From Chara braunii (taxonomy: Eukaryota > Streptophyta > Charophyceae > Charales > Characeae), in assembly GCA_003427395.1 (NCBI GenBank), contig BFEA01000027.1, positions 957,645 through 979,391 of the forward strand: DNA of 21,747 bases, in the 5' to 3' direction. Under the pieces are notes generated by a model. The model was given only the letters and a program-made list of their open reading frames with translations, ran no database searches and was not told the origin of the DNA. Numbering within the stretch: position 1 is the stretch's first letter; every line of letters starts with the position of its first letter. Shown one piece after another: positions 17,410-21,747 of this stretch. The position numbers and the translations under genes were made by a program.

Positions 17410-18059
17410 TTAGCGTTTCACGGTCGCCACCTTCTTCTTATGCACATCATGCGACGCCAGGCGGTGGCCTTAATGACCATCCTCCTCATATTTCTGCCTG
17501 TATTTTGCACAGACCCGGCCATTATATGGCACTCGTTCGTGCAGCTGCCCAGTGGGAACTGTGGGATGGTGGGACGATGATTCAGGCTATTTCCAACGTA
17601 AATGAGCTTTTGGGTGCATTGGCGAATCATACTTTATTCTGGATTATTGACAGACTCTCGTGGGACACCTGTCGGGGCAGAGACGCGGTGCGTCTTGGTT
17701 GTGGCATTCATCATCTATGCCATCACCATTATCAAACTATTGCAGCCGCCGCCGTCTGTGCCGAAGGGTGTCCAACATTCCCTCATTGTACACATCCCTA
17801 CCACCCAGACATTCGTTGTCCCTTTCGTGAGCGAGGACGCTATCAGAACTGCATGATGCCGCACTCTGATGAACGTCCTGCTGTTTGTTTGACATGTGGA
17901 CAGCATGTCCTTTGTCAGGACTGCTTTGATGGCATGGTCCGTGCTAGCCATCCTGCTGAATGCTGTGCTGGCACAGCTCTCCTTGGGTATCCTTGTGAAC
18001 ATCCACGCCACCCTCAGCGTGCCTGTCCTATCTGCCGGGGTGGGGGGTCCTCTTCCTAA
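17410..18059 (+). CDS. Candidate OTU-like His box followed by two tandem RING-like zinc modules
   Basis: Exon begins after CTTACAG with two bases that complete the codon left open by 17203, so the two exons join in frame across a 206-nt intron. It then stays open to TAA at 18057. Early on it has ISACILHRPGHYMALV and WELWDGG, like the strand-His-Tyr end of OTU or USP proteases, about 40 residues after the preceding exon's IRV strand as expected for OTU. Two Cys/His modules follow, roughly 50 residues each: CGIHHLCHHHY ... CTHPYHPDIRCPFRERG and CGQHVLCQDCF ... CEHPRHPQRACPICRGG. They look like a duplicated RING-type domain. Inferred role: ubiquitin-directed protease or ligase activity. An alternative start for the exon is the strong acceptor TTTTGCACAG at 17512, but its phase does not match the exon above. 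The name of the family is not known to me. Confidence 0.5.
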
Positions 18060-18562
18060 CTGGTCTCAATAGCATCAAGCAGGTCGGGAGCACCACTGAT
18101 TATATGACATATAAAGCTTTCGATACTTGGAAAAATGAAAAGAAAAAAAGAAAAAAAGAAAAAAATTCAGAAAAAAAAAAAAAACCAAAAAAGAAAATAA
18201 GGAAAAATATAAAATGTGTTGAACTTTGTTGTGACAGTGGCAATTGGTTTATCTGAGGGATGTGTCAATTGCTTTGCTTTTCACTGGATCCCTCTCTCTC
18301 TCTCGTTCTCTTGCCTCTGTGAGGTTTGGCTTCCTACTCCTTTTCTTTACCTCTTTGCCTTTTGGCTGCGTGCAAGTGTGTGGGATGGGGGCAGCCAGCG
18401 CTCAACCTGTCATCCACGTGGCTGGCCTTGTACGTAAGAGGTCATGAACAGGTGGGGCTTTCCTTCCTTCCTTCTTTTCCTTTCCTTGTTTTGCTTTTTT
18501 TCGCCTTCGCGCTCTGATTTACAGTGTGACAAGCTGAAGAAGAATTAGTAGCAGGTTATCAG
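18060..18562 (+). other. Region 3' of the OTU/RING candidate
   Basis: Begins with a long A-rich stretch (18128-18215) that could hold the gene's 3' end, though no AATAAA is seen. Then pyrimidine-rich sequence without recognised coding. Confidence 0.4.
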
Positions 18563-19015
18563 ACTTGCAGTACCCAGGGTTCGATCCCTAGACCTCACCC
18601 TACCTATGTACAGTATCTGTATGGATCCCGAGAATTGAACCTGTGACCTGTGTATTCGCAGATAGTTGGTAGGTCTGTCGTAGGTCCATAGGCAGTAGGG
18701 GTTCGATCTGTAGGTCTATAGCGTAGAAGTCTTAGTGAGTTCCGGAAGCTTAGCTGTAGACCTTCTAGAAGGTAGGCAAGTGGGCAAGTGGTCAAGTGGC
18801 GAGGCAAGTGGTGGACTAAACCGCAGTGCAACAGCCGTACAACATCGGTAGGATAGCGGTGAAACGGTATTCACCAGTTCGCAGTAGCTGATGCAGACCC
18901 CAGGGCTCGATCCCTAGTTCCCCATCTTACCTGTGTACAGTATCGGCGTCAACCCGTAGATTTGAACCTGCTACCTGTAGGACCGCCAGTGGTAGGTAGG
19001 TTTCCGTAGGTCACA
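18563..19015 (+). repeat. Diverged direct repeat B with T-arm-like motifs, two copies about 325 bp apart
   Basis: CCCAGGGTTCGATCCCTAG (18574-18592) and CCCAGGGCTCGATCCCTAG (about 18899) start copies that share GTACAGTATC and TGAACCTG. Each copy has a TTCGATCC or CTCGATCC word like a tRNA T arm and a GAACCTG word like a reverse B box. Confidence 0.55.
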
Positions 19016-19249
19016 GGGTAGAAGGGATGAACTGTAGACCTGTAGGGTAGGAGTCTAGACAGTTTAGAGGTCGTAGCTGTAGACTGCCTGAAGGGTCAAG
19101 GTCGTAGCTGCTACTTACCTGAAAGGGCAAAGTCATAGCTGCTACAGTACCGAAAGGCCAAGTTAGAGGTTTCTAGAAGTGGCCTTTCGGAGTGAGCCTG
19201 CGTTCAGCAGAGGCAAGTGGTCAAGTGGTGGGAGTCCACCTAGTACAGT

Positions 19250-19741
19250 CAGCAGTCCCAGTCCACCCAGTCCGGTCCAGTCCAGCAAGTACCGTCTGGG
19301 ACTGTGTGCACGATGGGCCAGGGGTACAGGGCAGACCAACGCAGCACAGAAGTAAAATCAAGAGGCTGCGCCCAGCCATTCATTCATAGCGCTGCCTCAG
19401 CGTCTAGTGCAAGGAGGTCTGCAGGAGGCCCGAAGACGAAGTGGGCGAGAGTGAAGCAGTGTAGCCATAGCGATAGGTAGCGGCAGCCATAGCTGCCATA
19501 GCTTAGTGTAGAGTGCAGTGTGTGTGTACTGTGCGAGTGTTCAGGGTGATGTGCGTGGGACATCCAGGGTGATCCAGAGTGCAAACAGTGTGTTGTGTGG
19601 GCGCACAGCCGCCATAGCCAGTTGGAAGAGAACTCTTATCTGGTTACAATATCTTTGAGTACTGTGTGGGTGCATGTCGCCAGTTTGCTGTATCGCTGTT
19701 TGCACGCGTGACAAGTGTGAATAAGTCGAGTCTGATTGCAG
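19250..19741 (+). repeat. Diverged direct repeat A (copy 1), about 500 bp
   Basis: Shares, in order, GTCCGGTCC, GCAAGTACC, GGGCAGACCAACG, CAAGGAGGTCTGCAG, CCAGGGTGATCCAG, and an end GAGTCTGATTGCAG with copy 2. The offset between copies rises from 510 to 535 bp. Confidence 0.7.
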
Positions 19742-19754
19742 CGGTGAGTCCACA

Positions 19755-20276
19755 GTCAGTCAGCGGAAGGTCCAGTCAGTCCCAGTCCGGTCCAGCAAGT
19801 ACCACGGGGGGACTGTGAGCACCAAGGGCCGATGGCAAAGGGCAGACCAACGAGTTTCTGAAGTATAAATCAAGAGGCAGCGCCCAACCGTTCATTCATT
19901 CCTGCGTGAGCCATGCGGAAGCGCTGCCACAGCGACTTGTGCAAGGAGGTCTGCAGATGAGCCTGGAGGACGCAGTGGGCAAGAGAGAGGGAGTTAGCAT
20001 AGCGATAGGTTAGATGCAGCGATAGCTGCCATAGCTGTAGTTAGTAGTGAGTGTGTGTGTGTGTTCGAGTGTTAGAGTGATGCTTGTGGGATATCCAGGG
20101 TGATCCAGTGTATGTGGACAGTGAGATGTTTGGGCGCTGAAGTCGCCATAGCCAATCGAGAGTGAACTCGTATCTGAAAGCCATATCCCTGAGTTTTGAG
20201 TGCGCGCATGTCGCCAGTATGCTGCGTTGCTGTTTACATGCATGAAAAGTGTGTTTGAGAACGAGTCTGATTGCAG
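19755..20276 (+). repeat. Diverged direct repeat A (copy 2), about 520 bp, with TATAAAT
   Basis: Second copy, ending GAGTCTGATTGCAG at 20276. It carries TATAAAT at 19864-19870, where copy 1 has AGTAAAAT. LTR-like in size and promoter layout, but no termini, primer site or internal genes were found. Confidence 0.6.
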
Positions 20277-20456
20277 ACTGAATATTCTGGTATAAAATTT
20301 GGAATCTTTTATGTTGCTTCATACTTAAACTTATTAGTCTCATCTTTATTTGCTGTAGTGCTCTATTTAGGAGGTTGGAATTTCCCTATTCCTACTACGC
20401 TAATATCCTTTATTTCTATGTATAAAATTAGTTTACCATTGGCTTCAAGTAATTAA
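20274..20456 (+). pseudogene. ndhA: Plastid ndhA fragment inserted in nuclear DNA (NUPT)
   Basis: Reads [18 protein letters not shown] then [18 protein letters not shown], which matches the second-exon region of plastid NADH dehydrogenase-like subunit A. It is open to a TAA at 20454. The segment is AT-rich in contrast to its flanks. Neither start nor end of ndhA is present. NdhA belongs to the thylakoid NDH complex, so this fragment has no expected function. The stretch after GGWN differs from seed plant forms as I recall them, as expected for an alga or early streptophyte. Confidence 0.85.
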
Positions 20457-20875
20457 TATATATATATTACAAAAAAAGAAAAAAATAAATAAATGATAGC
20501 GCAAACGCCTTTCGGTGAAGGGTCATCTCCAAATGCCTCTTTATTTTCAAGACAAGCGGGGGGAAACTTGCAAAATAGCCCTACACTCATCATTACCCAC
20601 ATAACTTCATCCAGTTCCGTCATCACCCATCGATCCCAAGCTCTCATTCGTCATCACCCGCGTAATCTCACCATAGCCTACAAACTCTCACCATCGTCAC
20701 TGTCGCACACACATGTTCTTTTTCTTTTTCTTTTTTTCTTTTTTCTTTTCTTTTTACTGGGGCTACATTGACAAGTAATTTATCTACCTGGTTATGTGAT
20801 GCCCCTTGAAAAGTGTTATAAAAACCCTCCTCACTAAGTGCATATACTCGCACTAGCACATTCCAGAAAATGCAT
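20457..20875. other. No supported gene; TA repeat and pyrimidine tract
   Basis: Starts with a short TA run and A-rich sequence that may belong to the plastid insertion. A T/C tract lies at 20717-20757. Nothing else recognised. Confidence 0.4.
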
Positions 20876-20925
20876 CTGACTGCAATTACGGCCAGACCTG
20901 GATGAATCTGACTGCAATCACGTCC
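20870..20925 (+). repeat. 31-bp-period direct repeat ATCTGACTGCAAT
   Basis: ATCTGACTGCAAT occurs at about 20873 and 20904, followed by TACGGCCAGA and CACGTCCAGA. Confidence 0.6.
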
Positions 20926-21083
20926 AGAGCTTTGTAGAAAAAGTCCCTGTTCGAGTTGCGGCCGGTCCTAAGTGCAGTTCCAGCATACCCTCTAACGAAG
21001 ATGGCACACCAGGAGGACAATTTGGTGTTGATTGGACATCCATTAGCATCGGAATATCCCTGTCTAAGGTAGGCGGGGGCCAT
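20886..21083 (-). pseudogene. Possible Ty1/copia RNase H remnant
   Basis: Minus-strand open frame with LRQGYSDANGCP then TKLSSWCAIFV, in the order of GYSDADWAGCPxxRxSTSGYCxFL of copia RNase H. There is no integrase or reverse transcriptase nearby. Weak but suggestive. Confidence 0.3.
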
Positions 21084-21115
21084 GCGGATTATAGGAAAAA
21101 GAAAAGACCAAAGCG

Positions 21116-21191
21116 CTAGGCTACCAGCCGGGCCGCCCGGGTCACCCTATTTTCCCAGACGGCCTGGCCGTGCAAGGACCGAGAAGGTCAT
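21116..21191 (+). repeat. Second copy of the CTAGGCTACCAGCCGGGCC repeat
   Basis: Shares 22 identical starting bases with 4940-4961, and later CCGTGCAAGGACC with GAAGGTC. Confidence 0.65.
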
Positions 21192-21231
21192 GGAAAAAAA
21201 AAAAGAAATCAAAAAAATCCTGTGTACGGAT

Positions 21232-21284
21232 CCGGGCCGCCCGGCCGACCAGCGCCTTCCCGGGGGAGGTCCCGGGCGGCCCGG
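21232..21284. repeat. GC-rich inverted repeat
   Basis: CCGGGCCGCCCGG (21232-21244) and its exact reverse complement CCGGGCGGCCCGG (21272-21284) enclose 27 nt. Confidence 0.7.
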
Positions 21285-21438
21285 TTTGGGGCCGGGCCCC
21301 CCCAGCACACCTTGCTGGTGGGGGGTTTCCGACCCCGAATCGGCCAGATTATGTCTCCCCAGGGCCTACCGGGTCCGACCATGCCCAGAAAACGGTGCGT
21401 CGGGCCCGTGAGGCCTGTTTTTTTTTTTGAATTTGTGA

Positions 21439-21484
21439 CGGCCCTCCGGCCGTCGATCATCCATGATCGACGGCCAGAGGGCCG
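21439..21484. repeat. Near-perfect 46-bp palindrome
   Basis: Two 22-nt arms, differing at one position (a G-U-capable mismatch), meet around CC at the centre (ATCATCCATGAT). Extruded, it would form a nearly loop-free hairpin. Confidence 0.8.
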
Positions 21485-21507
21485 TTTGTTTTTTGGAGGG
21501 AAAACCC

Positions 21508-21567
21508 AGGCCCCGTTTGAACAACGACTGGCTTGGGCGGCCTGCATTGGCTGTCGAAACGGGGCCT
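21508..21567. repeat. 60-nt hairpin
   Basis: AGGCCCCGTTT pairs exactly with AAACGGGGCCT across a 38-nt loop. Confidence 0.65.
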
Positions 21568-21569
21568 CC

Positions 21570-21747
21570 CTCCAGCCGCCTCCGTTCGTCCTCAACTCGC
21601 CCTCGCCCCTCGCGCTGCCCATTGTCGCCATCGCCTGGGAGCTGCGCTCGCCCGTCGTCGTGGAGTCGCCCGTCGCCAGCGTCGTGGAGTCGGCCGTCGC
21701 TCGTCCCCCTCTCATCTTCTTCTTCTTCTTCTTCTTCTTCTTCTTCT
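21570..21747 (+). repeat. GC-rich tail with a GTCGTGGAGTCG-type repeat and a terminal TTC microsatellite
   Basis: GTCGTGGAGTCG recurs (about 21657 and 21683), then TTC repeats run to the window edge from about 21715. A minus-strand open frame crosses it, but no family was recognised. Confidence 0.5.

Noticed and set aside
19200-20276. CRISPR or VNTR interpretation of the repeats
   Set aside because: Units are about 500 bp, diverged and only two; the genome is eukaryotic.
21209-21715. 168-codon minus-strand open frame
   Set aside because: Runs through palindromes and a repeat; low complexity, no family recognised.

Overview
This is nuclear DNA from a photosynthetic eukaryote, most likely a streptophyte; a charophyte alga of the Chara type is my best guess, unproven. 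Reasons: a plant-type C2 phospholipase D split by a canonical GT-AG intron, a fragment of plastid ndhA (a gene lost from most chlorophyte plastids) embedded in the sequence, no operon structure, and a repeat landscape of poly(A) tails, tRNA-derived elements, foldback elements and microsatellites. Single N characters inside homopolymers mark draft-assembly uncertainty.

Layout. 1-10.6 kb has no gene I can support. It holds microsatellites, many poly(A) tracts almost all on the + strand, short direct repeats, two large foldbacks (2.7-3.1 kb), two copies of a ~158-bp inverted-repeat element (a third is at 15.5 kb), minus-strand tRNA-derived SINE-like copies, a truncated U6 snRNA pseudogene (8.6 kb) and a cluster of tRNA-like modules (9.3-9.75 kb). 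10.6-14.65 kb holds the clearest gene: phospholipase D on the minus strand, two exons joined by a 1.6-kb repeat-filled intron, with both HKD catalytic motifs and a complete C-terminus. Its first exon, carrying the true start and the N-terminal edge of the C2 domain, is not visible. 14.7-15.2 kb holds 141-bp tandem units shaped like tRNA-Ser(GCU).

15.85-18.06 kb is the most interesting part: two copies of a C/G-tract plus hairpin, a perfect 95-bp direct repeat carrying TATAAAA, then a plus-strand candidate gene that has not been named here. Two exons fit one reading frame across a GT-AG intron. They encode what looks like the C-terminal half of an OTU-type cysteine protease fused to two tandem RING-like zinc-binding modules, suggesting a ubiquitin-directed protein. 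18.5-20.3 kb holds two sets of diverged tandem direct repeats, and the second set ends exactly where the ndhA plastid fragment begins. 20.9-21.1 kb may hold a Ty1/copia RNase H remnant. 21.1-21.75 kb is a GC-rich, hairpin-dense islet ending in a TTC microsatellite.

Only the phospholipase D exons are near certain. The OTU/RING gene rests on translated motifs, splice signals and phase agreement. Most other entries are repeats and relics. The two genes lie on opposite strands with no visible functional link, though both would act on signalling or protein turnover.
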